In this document: positions 1 through 9,199 of the stretch, one piece after another
Layout of the letters: every line of letters starts with the position of its first letter
How positions within the stretch are numbered: position 1 is the first letter of the stretch
From: Blautia caecimuris
GTDB lineage: Bacteria; Bacillota; Clostridia; Lachnospirales; Lachnospiraceae
Length of the DNA: 64,000 nucleotides
Direction: 5' to 3'
Assembly (NCBI RefSeq): GCF_024622975.1
Contig: NZ_JANJZT010000012.1
Coordinates: 36,300-100,299 of the forward strand
The notes under the pieces: model-generated
Database searches by the model: none
The model's input: the letters and a program-made list of their open reading frames with translations, nothing else
Told to the model about the DNA's origin: nothing
Translations under genes and position numbers: made by a program

Positions 1-159
1 ACCAATGCGGCAGGAAGCTGTCTGGCAAGCTTTGCAGAAATCGAAGGCGTGGAATATATCCTTGTGACAGCAGGAGCAATGGATGGGGGAACGCCGAATA
101 TTACAGATGCAGTGACTGTTTACAATCGCCTGGGAGAGGCGGCCCAAGCCCTGAAATAG
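1..159 (+). CDS. D-alanyl-D-alanine carboxypeptidase, C-terminal fragment (partial)
   Basis: Frame 1 is open from the window edge to a TAG and gives the last 52 residues of a protein. The segment has the pattern TNAAGSCLASFAEIEGVEYI followed by LVTAGAMDGG, which matches the end of the transpeptidase-like catalytic domain of serine D-Ala-D-Ala carboxypeptidases (DacF/PBP5 type), where a KTG-T-AG-CL stretch precedes a strand carrying a V-GA motif. These enzymes trim the terminal D-Ala from peptidoglycan stem peptides outside the cell. The catalytic serine and KTG lie upstream of the window, so the identification rests on this short tail. Confidence 0.6.
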   Translation, partial: TNAAGSCLASFAEIEGVEYILVTAGAMDGGTPNITDAVTVYNRLGEAAQALK

Positions 160-498
160 TTGATATCTAAGGGGAAATATTATCAGGAAATTATTTTTGC
201 CTTAAGGAAATCAAGATGATTCTGCAGGATAGCAGTACTTTATCTGTAAAGTAAGAGAATTATATTGGGGAAAATAGACAAAAATTTATAACATTTTTTG
301 TAGGATATTCCAGATAGACAGACATAATTTTTTCTGCTATCCTTGTATACAGAAGTTAAATAAAGACGGATTAGTCCAAGGATTGTTACTGAAATAATTT
401 ATTATCGTCAGGCAAGACCTTATAGTATATGAAATAAGTTTTATATACTGTAATGGTCTTTTTTTATTTATTTGCAGTAGTAGGGAGCGAAAGGGAAC
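160..498 (+). other. Leader region of the beta-glucoside operon
   Basis: No protein gene is supported here. The stretch holds a candidate sigma-A promoter (TAGACA at 315-320, 17 bp, TATCCT at 338-343), then a LicT-type RNA antiterminator site and an overlapping intrinsic terminator, listed separately. The first 150 bases show nothing I can assign. Confidence 0.55.
380..465 (+). promoter_or_regulatory. RAT antiterminator site 1 with overlapping terminator
   Basis: GGATTGTTACTG at 380-391 and CAGGCAAGACC at 409-419 form the two halves of a ribonucleic antiterminator recognised by BglG/LicT proteins. The 3' half overlaps a terminator: AAGACC plus an A/T stem at 414-430 pairs with 443-460 (one bulge), followed by a T run from 459. 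Binding of phosphorylation-controlled LicT to the RAT would block terminator formation and let transcription enter licT. The regulator is encoded immediately downstream, so the circuit is autoregulatory. Confidence 0.85.
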
Positions 499-1350
499 AT
501 GGTAATTTATAAGATTTTAAATAATAATCTGATTTTATCAAAAGATAATCAGGGGCATGAAGTCATCATAAAAGGATGTGGAATTGCTTTTCAGAAGAAA
601 AAGGGGCAGCAGATAGATGAAAAACGGATTGAAAAGGTTTTTGTCGCAGAGACAGCGCAGATCAGTAAAGAAATTCAGGGATATCTCACCTCTATTCCAG
701 AAATATATCTTGACTTTGTGGAGGAGTATGTAAATGAGGTAAAAGAAAAAAATGGAATGAATCTGAATGACAGTATTTATTTTTCATTAAGTGATCACAT
801 TATGGGAGCGATTTCTAGGTTAAAACAGGGAATCCGTATTCAGAATATGCTTCTTCTGGACATCAAACTTCTTTATCATAAAGAGTATGAAATTGGTTTG
901 GATTTGCTGCAGAAAGTAAATGAAACATTTGAAACAGATCTGGCAATTGATGAAGCTGGATTTTTTGCATTGCATTTTGTGAATTCACAGGACAGTGGAA
1001 AAACAGACAGTTACCAGATTTCCATAATCGTACACCAGATTTTGGATGTAGTAGAAAAATATTATGAAAACATAAAATTTCAGGAAGAAAATCTGTATTA
1101 TCAGAGATTTCTGACACATTTAAAATATTTTGCCCAGAGATTTTTTCATAAGGAACTTCACTATGAAGAAAATGGTGAACTGTTTCAGATTATCAGAGAG
1201 CAGTATAAAGAAGCCTATGGGTGTGTAAAAATGATTTACCTGATGATGAAAGAAGAATATGAATACGATATGACGGAAGATGAAATGCTGTATCTGACAA
1301 TTCATATTCAGAAGATTACAGAGGATCATAAACGGCTACAGTCGATTTAG
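499..1350 (+). CDS. licT: Transcriptional antiterminator, BglG/LicT family
   Basis: This 283-residue cytoplasmic RNA-binding protein prevents premature termination at RAT sites in beta-glucoside operons. Residues 1-55 form the CAT RNA-binding domain (KILNNNLILSKD, then a GCGIAF turn). Two PTS regulation domains follow at roughly 65-170 and 172-280, each with the expected histidines (SLSDHIMGAISRL in the first, LTIHIQK in the second), which are phosphorylated by HPr or by the cognate EII. Length matches the family. It is preceded by one RAT/terminator and followed by another RAT before the EII gene, so it very probably controls this operon itself. The exact sugar cannot be read from the sequence. 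Confidence 0.93.
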   Translation: MVIYKILNNNLILSKDNQGHEVIIKGCGIAFQKKKGQQIDEKRIEKVFVAETAQISKEIQGYLTSIPEIYLDFVEEYVNEVKEKNGMNLNDSIYFSLSDHIMGAISRLKQGIRIQNMLLLDIKLLYHKEYEIGLDLLQKVNETFETDLAIDEAGFFALHFVNSQDSGKTDSYQISIIVHQILDVVEKYYENIKFQEENLYYQRFLTHLKYFAQRFFHKELHYEENGELFQIIREQYKEAYGCVKMIYLMMKEEYEYDMTEDEMLYLTIHIQKITEDHKRLQSI

Positions 1351-1388
1351 TGTAAGATTTTTACAGACATCAGATAAGGTGTTAATGG

Positions 1389-1474
1389 ATTGTTACTGGA
1401 ATGCGTTCGATAAAAACGTATCTTTTCAGGCAAGACCTTTAATCATAAATTTTAATATTTATTATTAAAGGAGG
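1389..1474 (+). promoter_or_regulatory. RAT site 2 overlapping an SD-sequestering hairpin
   Basis: GGATTGTTACTGG and TCAGGCAAGACC (to 1437) form a second LicT-type RAT. Its 3' end overlaps a hairpin in which 1436-1450 pairs with 1457-1471 (14 pairs, one mismatch, six-base loop). The 3' arm contains the start of the ribosome site AAAGGAGG (1467-1474) of the next gene, and no T run follows. Unlike RAT 1, this hairpin would hide the ribosome site rather than terminate transcription. Confidence 0.65.
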
Positions 1475-1481
1475 TTCTAAA

Positions 1482-3368
1482 ATGAAAAAGGACTATTTAG
1501 AAACTGCAGACACGCTAATTGCAGCAATGGGAGGAAAGGACAACATCATCCGTTTATTTCATTGCATGACAAGACTTCGTTTTTATGTAAAAGACAAAAC
1601 GAAAGTCAATGAAAAGGAGATTTTAAAGCTCTCCGAAGTTTCAGGTGTAAACTGGCACGAGGAACAGTTTCAGGTTATTGCAGGAAATGAAGTAAATGCT
1701 GTCTATAAAGCGCTGGAGAACAAAGGCATTCCGACGGACGATACACGGGAAACTGATCCTGTAAACCCAAAAGGGGTTGTTTCCAGGATTGTTGATGCCA
1801 TTACCGGTTGTATGACACCTATGATTCCGGCTCTGACAGCGGCAGGAATGATTAAGGTTGTACTTACACTTTTAACAACTTTCCATTTGGTATCTGATAC
1901 CAGCAGCACTTATCAGGTTATCAGTTTTATAGGTGATGTAACCTTTTACTTTATGCCATTTCTGATTGCGGCAAATGCTGCAAAAATTTTCAGAGTAAAT
2001 CAGTCGCTGGCATTGTTTATAGCGGGTGTTTATCTGAGTCCTGTATTTGTCAGTATGGCAGCTGGAGATGCGGCAATTACTTTGTTTGGGCTGCCGGTTA
2101 CAAAGGTAACCTATTCTTATTCTGTAATTCCGGTTATTCTGATGGTATGGATCACACACTACATTGAACTTTTTGTAGATCGTATTACACCGAAGATGGT
2201 AAAATTAATTCTCAATCCAACACTGGTTATTCTGATTAGTGCGCCGATCGCCCTGATTGTAGTTGGTCCTATCGGAACAATCATTGGTAATGGACTTGCA
2301 GTAGCAATCAACTTTTTATCTGCAAAACTTGGTTTTGTGATCGTTGGTATTCTTGCAGCTCTTTTCCCGTTCATTGTTATGACGGGTATGCATCATGCGC
2401 TTACACCAATCGGACTGAATGCAATTGCGACAGGAGGCTCAGATACCCTGATTTTTGTATCTCAGGTTTGCTCTAATCTTGCACAGTCAGGTTCTTCTTT
2501 TGCGGTAGCAGTAAAATCAAAAGACAGTAATATGAAACAGCTTGCAAGTGCAGCGGCAGTATCTGCATTAATGGGGATTACGGAACCGGCACTTTATGGT
2601 GTCACACTGAAATTGAAACGTCCTGTTGTTGCTGCATCTGTTGCAGCTGGAATTGGCGGTATTGTAGGTGGACTTTTTCAGGTATCCCTGTATATTGCTC
2701 AGAATTGTATTATGGCAATTCCGGCATTTATCGGGGATAAAGGGATGAGTAACCTTCTGTATGGAATCATTATGATTATTGTATCGTTTGTTGCTTCCTT
2801 TATTCTTACCTTTATTTTGGGATTTGAAGATGTAAAATCAGATAATGAGATAAAGGAAAGCTCAGAGGCACAGGGAACAACAGAAACACAGCAGAGAAAT
2901 CCTTTAGTAGAAAAAGTTGAACTTTATGCACCTGTAACAGGAACTGTAAAAACACTTGCCAATGTTGCGGACAAAACTTTTGCAGATAAAGTACTTGGAG
3001 ATGGAGCGGCAATCTTTCCATCAGAAGGAAGAGTTTATGCTCCGGCTGACGGAACCGTTGTAAATATCATGGATACAAAACATGGAATTATGTTCGTAGC
3101 AGACAGTGGAGCAGAGATTTTGATCCATATTGGACTGGATACTGTCAATCTTAAAGGCAAATACTTTAAATCTTATGTAACAGACGGTGAAAGAGTAAAG
3201 AAGGGAGCACTTCTTGTTGAGTTTGACCTTGAAGCAATCAAAAAAGAAGGATATGATTTGACTACATCAGTTGTTGTTACTAATATTTCCGATTATATCA
3301 AGGCCGTATGTATGGAAAAAGAGGGTAGTGAGATCAGTGCAGGAGAGAAGTTTCTGACAGTCGTATAA
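1482..3368 (+). CDS. bglP: PTS beta-glucoside transporter EIIBCA
   Basis: A 628-residue membrane permease that imports and phosphorylates aryl-beta-glucosides. The domain order is EIIB (about 1-90, phosphocysteine Cys28 in LFHCMTRLRF), EIIC (about 105-450, many hydrophobic spans, PFIVMTGMHHALTPIG and GITEPALYG motifs) and EIIA of the glucose class (about 480-628, phospho-His549 in LIHIGLDTVNLKGKYF). The length is normal for BglP/BglF. It lies between the antiterminator and the 6-phospho-beta-glucosidase, the usual operon. Transport activity would also set the phosphorylation state of LicT. Initiation may be controlled by the hairpin over its ribosome site. Substrate choice among cellobiose, salicin and arbutin is not decidable here. 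Confidence 0.93.
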   Translation: MKKDYLETADTLIAAMGGKDNIIRLFHCMTRLRFYVKDKTKVNEKEILKLSEVSGVNWHEEQFQVIAGNEVNAVYKALENKGIPTDDTRETDPVNPKGVVSRIVDAITGCMTPMIPALTAAGMIKVVLTLLTTFHLVSDTSSTYQVISFIGDVTFYFMPFLIAANAAKIFRVNQSLALFIAGVYLSPVFVSMAAGDAAITLFGLPVTKVTYSYSVIPVILMVWITHYIELFVDRITPKMVKLILNPTLVILISAPIALIVVGPIGTIIGNGLAVAINFLSAKLGFVIVGILAALFPFIVMTGMHHALTPIGLNAIATGGSDTLIFVSQVCSNLAQSGSSFAVAVKSKDSNMKQLASAAAVSALMGITEPALYGVTLKLKRPVVAASVAAGIGGIVGGLFQVSLYIAQNCIMAIPAFIGDKGMSNLLYGIIMIIVSFVASFILTFILGFEDVKSDNEIKESSEAQGTTETQQRNPLVEKVELYAPVTGTVKTLANVADKTFADKVLGDGAAIFPSEGRVYAPADGTVVNIMDTKHGIMFVADSGAEILIHIGLDTVNLKGKYFKSYVTDGERVKKGALLVEFDLEAIKKEGYDLTTSVVVTNISDYIKAVCMEKEGSEISAGEKFLTVV

Positions 3369-3384
3369 ACATAAGTACAGATCA

Positions 3385-3414
3385 GGCAGACAGGAGATAT
3401 CTGTCTGCCGTTTT
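3385..3414 (+). terminator. Intercistronic hairpin between bglP and the glucosidase gene
   Basis: GGCAGACAG at 3385-3393 pairs with CTGTCTGCC at 3401-3409, followed by GTTTTA. The short T run suggests a partial terminator that lowers expression of the downstream gene relative to the permease. Confidence 0.5.
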
Positions 3415-3416
3415 AA

Positions 3417-4862
<1,446 letters not shown>

Positions 4863-4873
4863 AAGAACAATAA

Positions 4874-4925
4874 AATATCCTGGCCAGGTTACGGAGCCTA
4901 AAAGCTCTGTACCTGCCAGGATATT
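4874..4925. terminator. Bidirectional hairpin between convergent genes
   Basis: AATATCCTGGC and AGGT on the left arm pair with ACCT and GCCAGGATATT on the right arm around a short loop. On the minus strand it is followed by a T-rich stretch (TTTATTGTTCTTTT), so it most likely ends the rubrerythrin transcript and may also stop the bgl operon. Confidence 0.7.
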
Positions 4926-4988
4926 ACTATTCTGTGATGGTAGAGTTAAATAACATTATTTTCACACATGATTTCAGACGAAAGAAGA

Positions 4989-5525
4989 TCAATAATTCTC
5001 GACTTTGCGCTCAAAATAAGCTCTTGGATGGGCACATACCGGACATACTTCAGGAGCTTCGTCAGCCATATGAATATATCCGCAGTTGCGGCATTTCCAG
5101 CCAAGAGGCGCATCTCCTTTAAATGTTTTATCAGCTTTGTAGGATTCCAGAAGTTTTTTGTATCGGGCTTCGTGAGCAGCCTCTACTCTGGCAACACCTT
5201 CAAATTTTTCAGCCAGCTCTTCAAAACCTTCTTCTCTGGCTTCCCGTGCCATTCTTGCATACATATCTGTCCATTCAAAGTTTTCACCCTGAGCGGCATC
5301 TTCAAGATTGGTTTCAATATCATGAATTCCATGAAACTCCTTAAACCACATTTTAGCGTGTTCTTTTTCCTGATCCGCAGTTTCCAGATAAAGAGCTGCA
5401 AGCTGCTCATATCCTGCTTTTTTTGCAGCGGAAGCAAAGAAGGTGTATTTATTTCTTGCCTGTGATTCTCCTGCAAAGGCTTCCATAAGATTTTTTTCTG
5501 TTTTGGTTCCTGCATACTTTGACAT
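4989..5525 (-). CDS. rbr: Rubrerythrin
   Basis: A 178-residue cytoplasmic non-haem di-iron protein that reduces hydrogen peroxide in anaerobes. The N-terminal ferritin-like domain (about 1-135) has the helix-borne ligands in [17 protein letters not shown] and [17 protein letters not shown] positions. The C-terminal rubredoxin domain (about 140-178) has the iron cysteines CRNCGYIH and CPVCAHP. The frame extends upstream, but I chose the ATG at 5525 because AAAGGAGG lies just ahead of it and the family starts there ([13 protein letters not shown]). It lies upstream of, and on the same strand as, nothing but its own terminator, and it neighbours a second rubrerythrin and a PerR-like gene, which suggests a peroxide-response cluster. 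Confidence 0.93.
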   Translation of the reverse strand: MSKYAGTKTEKNLMEAFAGESQARNKYTFFASAAKKAGYEQLAALYLETADQEKEHAKMWFKEFHGIHDIETNLEDAAQGENFEWTDMYARMAREAREEGFEELAEKFEGVARVEAAHEARYKKLLESYKADKTFKGDAPLGWKCRNCGYIHMADEAPEVCPVCAHPRAYFERKVENY

Positions 5526-5692
5526 GTGGTTTCCTCCTTTATCACTGATAATTGATTGTTTAAAATTGCTGTATAGCTTCTTATACCATATCATTCAAAA
5601 CATAAGTGTGTCAACATATGTTTGATTTAGGCTGTTTTTTACATAAAAGAAAGTGGAGAGCATGTTCTGCTCTCCGCTTCAGAGGCTTATTC

Positions 5693-6235
5693 TTAGCCGA
5701 AGTATCTTTCAAGAAGACCCTGGAATGCTTTTCCGTGTCTAGCCTCGTCACGAGCCATCTCATGAACTGTATCATGGATTGCGTCAAGGTTAGCAGCTTT
5801 TGCACGTTTAGCAAGGTCAAATTTACCTGCTGTAGCGCCGTTCTCTGCAGCAACGCGCATCTCAAGGTTTTTCTTTGTGCTGTCTGTTACAACTTCACCA
5901 AGAAGCTCAGCGAATTTTGCAGCATGCTCTGCTTCTTCATAAGCAGCTTTTTCCCAGTAAAGACCGATTTCCGGATAACCCTCTCTGTGTGCTACTCTTG
6001 CCATTGCAAGGTACATACCAACTTCAGAGCACTCACCCTCAAAGTTTGCACGAAGGTCAGCAAGGATGTCTTCGCTAACGCCCTTAGCTACACCTACAAC
6101 ATGCTCAGCTGCCCAGCTCATGCCTTCTGCCTGTTTTGTAAATTTGTCAGCAGATGCTTTACAGATCGGACATACCTCCGGTGCGTTCTCGCCTTCGTAA
6201 ACATAACCACATACATTGCATACCCATTTAGCCAT
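5693..6235 (-). CDS. Reverse rubrerythrin (rubredoxin domain first)
   Basis: A 180-residue protein with the domain order inverted relative to classic rubrerythrin. An N-terminal rubredoxin-type iron site ([20 protein letters not shown], residues 6-25) is followed by a four-helix di-iron domain with EXXH-type ligands ([17 protein letters not shown] and [18 protein letters not shown]). Reverse rubrerythrins of clostridia act in the NADH-dependent reduction of oxygen and peroxide and are strongly induced by air. AAGGAG precedes the ATG. A perfect AAATAATTATTT palindrome lies just upstream, suggesting PerR control. A hairpin with AGAGCATGTTC-type arms around 5655-5685 probably terminates it. Confidence 0.92.
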   Translation of the reverse strand: MAKWVCNVCGYVYEGENAPEVCPICKASADKFTKQAEGMSWAAEHVVGVAKGVSEDILADLRANFEGECSEVGMYLAMARVAHREGYPEIGLYWEKAAYEEAEHAAKFAELLGEVVTDSTKKNLEMRVAAENGATAGKFDLAKRAKAANLDAIHDTVHEMARDEARHGKAFQGLLERYFG

Positions 6236-6255
6236 AATGATAATCTCCTTTTCTT

Positions 6256-6288
6256 AAATAATTATTTTTAATAATAGTAATTGTTACT
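6256..6288 (-). promoter_or_regulatory. Candidate PerR/Fur-type operators upstream of reverse rubrerythrin
   Basis: AAATAATTATTT at 6256-6267 is a perfect 12-bp palindrome of the kind found in PerR boxes (TTATAATnATTATAA). A second dyad, AGTAA-TTG-TTACT, is at 6276-6288. Both lie between the reverse rubrerythrin start and the neighbouring Fur-family gene. This assignment is inference from sequence resemblance and context. Confidence 0.5.
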
Positions 6289-6342
6289 GTTTTGCTATGT
6301 CTATAATCTACCATACTGTTTGCTGAATGTCAAGGGAAATTC

Positions 6343-6738
6343 TTAATTTTTTTCTTTCTTCATGCAATCTTCACACATTCCGAAGAATCTGGCGCTGCAG
6401 TCAGTAATTATGCCGTTAAAATGCTCTCCGGCCCTTTTCATAATATCCTGCATGTCTTCTGTTTCCAGATCAATGACACAGCCGCATTCTGTACACATAA
6501 AGTGACAGTGGGGCTCTACCCGGCCGTCAAAACGATCTGCGCCGCCAAAGCTGGCAAGTTTTTTGATCTCACCAAGATCAGAAAGCAGAGAAAGATTTCT
6601 GTACACAGTTCCAAGGCTGATATTTGGATAGATAGATTTCATGTTTTCATATACCGTATCAGCTGTGGGGTGGTCTGTGCGTGTCATCAGAAATTCCTTG
6701 ATGGATTCGCGCTGTCTGCTGTATTTTAATGCAGCCAT
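6343..6738 (-). CDS. perR: Fur-family transcriptional regulator, PerR-like
   Basis: A 131-residue DNA-binding repressor. It has an N-terminal winged helix (about 1-80, HPTADTVYENMKSIYPNISL and GTVYRNLSLLSDLGEI) and a metal-binding C-terminal half with the HCHFMCTECGCV stretch and a final CEDCMKK, giving two CxxC zinc-type sites. Short PerR proteins of this kind sense peroxide through iron-catalysed histidine oxidation. An upstream GTG at 6744 is in frame, but the ATG at 6738 has the better-spaced AAGGAG site. Its place beside two rubrerythrins favours PerR over Fur or Zur; specificity is not proven. Confidence 0.85.
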   Translation of the reverse strand: MAALKYSRQRESIKEFLMTRTDHPTADTVYENMKSIYPNISLGTVYRNLSLLSDLGEIKKLASFGGADRFDGRVEPHCHFMCTECGCVIDLETEDMQDIMKRAGEHFNGIITDCSARFFGMCEDCMKKEKN

Positions 6739-7049
6739 AGGCACACTCCTTTCTCCTGTAATAACAATAATGGTTATTGATATTATAATAAAACAGTACT
6801 GTATTTGTCAAGAAAATTATCGGATTATCTTTAATAAGTCTTTTGTTTGGTTCCTTAAAAATGTGTTAAACAGGAAATTTTCTTATCCAATATCAAAGGC
6901 CAGATGTTTTATGATTCAGATATGTCGAAAAGATAAAATAACTGATTTAGAATCTCTGGGATAAGAAAACTTTCTGAGCGGATTTTTGTTAAAGTATAAC
7001 AGGCCTTTGGGAAACTTCCCAAAAGCCTGATTAAAGTTGAATTATATGA
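6739..7049. other. Gap upstream of the PerR-like gene
   Basis: No gene is supported. It contains the dyad AATAAC-7-GTTATT at 6760-6778 with an adjoining TATTATAATA run, a plausible autoregulatory PerR operator and promoter, and a terminator hairpin near its far end. The middle part shows nothing I can assign. Confidence 0.5.
7000..7033 (-). terminator. Terminator of the 7050-8504 gene
   Basis: CAGGC-TTTGGGAA pairs with TTCCCAAA-GCCTG around a three- to four-base loop, with single-base bulges. It sits directly after the minus-strand membrane-protein gene. Confidence 0.65.
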
Positions 7050-8504
7050 TTAACTATCTGGGTTTTTATGGAAAAGAGATTCTGTAAAAGGTAGCCCAAG
7101 TAAAGTTAAAAAGGGAATATATGTCATGATATGTCTTGGATGGGCTTCCCAAAGTGCGGTGAATAAAATTGTTCCGCCCCAGTATATAACCAGAATCAAC
7201 TGCATAAGTGTCATCTTTTGTCTGCTGTAAAGAAGCCCCAGAAATATTAATACAATAATCGTCAAATTATATGCCTGCAGAATGCCCTTGGTTACACTCA
7301 TATATGGACCTGCAATAACCTGATATAAAAAAGTGTCCTCTTTTACATTTTTTACATACTGGTAATATCCTCTTGTTCCAATACCCCATATGGCTTCTTT
7401 TTTTAAAAGCAGGAGAATATTGCCGGACAGACCGTTTTCTTTCAGATTTTTACAGTAGGCTTCCCAAGTTTTCTGCTGTCTTTCTTTATAATTTTGAAAG
7501 GATTTTGTATACTTTACATCGTTCCCGTCATATGTTCCGCTGTCATGGCTTCCCATCATCAAAAAGTGTGTTACAGGGACGGCCCGTTCGGATGTGTCAA
7601 ATTTAACATGATAATTATAGGCTGCTCCATACATAAGCTCTACAACCAAAAAAGCAGTACTAAACAGAACCGCCAGCCGGAAAATCTGTTTCCAGAGCCT
7701 TTTGTAAATCAACGCCACAGCAATGGCTATCAGGATAATCAGCGCAACAACGCGAACTTTGCCTGCAATGGCAAATAATATTCCTGCAAGGAATAACAGC
7801 AGATATTTTTTTGCTTTTTCTGACTGATAAGCCGTTACTAGGCATAATACAGCTGCAATGCTTAATGGAATTGAAACAGTATCAGTGTAATAGTAAGAAG
7901 CATATACAAAAAACAGCGGGTTACAGAGCATAATAATTTTATAGAAAAAGGCGGTTTTATAGTTATGGGTAAGCTTGTCCGCTAGACGGAAAAAGCACAA
8001 AAAACCAATCCAAATCATAATAACATTAAATAATCCGCCGACAATGCTGTATTGAAAGGCTTCTCCCATAATTATTTTACCAATATAAAATACCCAATAT
8101 ATGATGATTGCAATAGGGATATTATTGGTATAAAAGGAAAAGTAGTCTTCATTGGTAAATTCATGAGTTCCTTTTTCTAACATGTCCAGAGACTGTTCAA
8201 TAATATGAGATAAATCTACATTTGGCTGTAATTGTAAGGAGAATATTTCTATAATATACAAGACAAAAATAAAAACAGCCAGTACCCTGAATATTTTATT
8301 TAAAAAAGCTTCTGGTAAACGGATGCATAATACCCAGATAATTGTGAAGAATCCACCAACAACCAGAATGCCACAAAAATACGCTGTCATTGTAACATGA
8401 TCCGGTCTTACAATCGCATCCATAAAACTGGACATTATTACAAATACAGAAAACAATAACAGAAAAAATACTGCTGTTTTTTCGATAAAATTATTCTTTT
8501 TCAT
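7050..8504 (-). CDS. Polytopic membrane protein, GT-C/GT39-like glycosyltransferase
   Basis: A 484-residue protein with about 11-12 hydrophobic spans and no signal peptide. Hydrophilic loops after the first spans (near residues 85-115) and a long non-membrane segment near residues 300-370 resemble polyprenyl-phosphate-sugar glycosyltransferases of the GT-C fold, which use a lipid-linked sugar outside the membrane. I cannot name its acceptor. Its start overlaps by 14 bases the end of a decayed family-2 glycosyltransferase that would normally make the lipid-linked donor, as in gtrB-gtrC pairs. The ribosome site is weak, so it was probably translationally coupled to the broken gene. It may now be orphaned or depend on another donor synthase. 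Confidence 0.7.
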   Translation of the reverse strand: MKKNNFIEKTAVFFLLLFSVFVIMSSFMDAIVRPDHVTMTAYFCGILVVGGFFTIIWVLCIRLPEAFLNKIFRVLAVFIFVLYIIEIFSLQLQPNVDLSHIIEQSLDMLEKGTHEFTNEDYFSFYTNNIPIAIIIYWVFYIGKIIMGEAFQYSIVGGLFNVIMIWIGFLCFFRLADKLTHNYKTAFFYKIIMLCNPLFFVYASYYYTDTVSIPLSIAAVLCLVTAYQSEKAKKYLLLFLAGILFAIAGKVRVVALIILIAIAVALIYKRLWKQIFRLAVLFSTAFLVVELMYGAAYNYHVKFDTSERAVPVTHFLMMGSHDSGTYDGNDVKYTKSFQNYKERQQKTWEAYCKNLKENGLSGNILLLLKKEAIWGIGTRGYYQYVKNVKEDTFLYQVIAGPYMSVTKGILQAYNLTIIVLIFLGLLYSRQKMTLMQLILVIYWGGTILFTALWEAHPRHIMTYIPFLTLLGLPFTESLFHKNPDS

Positions 8505-9125
8505 TTTCCTCTTTTGTTCTTTCGCTAATTATATATCTAGGTTTTGGCTTGGCTTCCAGATATATTTTTCCCATATAGGTTCCTATAACTCCAAGGCAGA
8601 TCAACTGTATTCCACCAAGCAGACATATAATACAGGTCATGCTTGCTCAGCCGACTACTGTCTTTCCCATGAGCTGTTGATACACTGCCTATATTGCGCC
8701 AATAAAGCTGACGCTAGAAATAAATATACCAAAACTTGTAATAATAGTTAATGGCTTGACACTTAAACTGGTGCTTCCCTTAAAGGCAAGTGTCAGCATT
8801 TTGTTTAGAAGATAATGGCCTTTGCCGGCCATCCGACTGTTTCTGGTATAATAAGTACAGGTGCTTTTGAATCCGACCAATTGTATCATTTCTCCCAGGA
8901 ACAGACATACCTTTTTGAATTTTACCAGCTCTTTTATGATTTTCCAGATAGTATTACTGCTTCCATCATTTACAAACAAAATACGACTGTCCCTATGGAT
9001 TTTTTTCTTATGGATCAAATCTTATATTTGTGCCCAGAAACATTTTGGATGTAATTGGCAATATCTGTTCTTCGTTGTAACTTGAAACAACGATTACTAA
9101 ATTTAGGTTCCACTTTTTTACCCAT
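8491..9125 (-). pseudogene. Decayed family-2 glycosyltransferase (GtrB/DPM1-like)
   Basis: Pieces of one gene are spread over several frames. Near 9090, LVIVVSSYNEEQILP is the GT2 N-terminus, out of frame with the ATG at 9125. Near 8980, SRILFVNDGSS is the nucleotide-sugar site in another frame. The catalytic middle (roughly 100 residues) is missing, because the text jumps straight to LFLGEMIQLVGFKST. The membrane tail follows, with TGA in place of the usual tryptophan in VVGWAS near 8646, then LLGGIQLICLGVIGTYMGK and the end EENEKE at 8491. At least two frameshifts, one deletion and one nonsense change make it non-functional. The intact protein would load a sugar onto undecaprenyl phosphate for its downstream partner. 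Confidence 0.85.
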
Positions 9126-9199
9126 TGTATTTCCTTTTTGTATTTATTATTATAAATGTTTAAAATTTGTTCTTCAATGGAAATTTGGCTGTATTAATC

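Noticed and set aside
5123..5344. Several long antisense frames across the rubrerythrin genes
   Set aside because: They are shadows of well-conserved genes on the other strand and lack ribosome sites.
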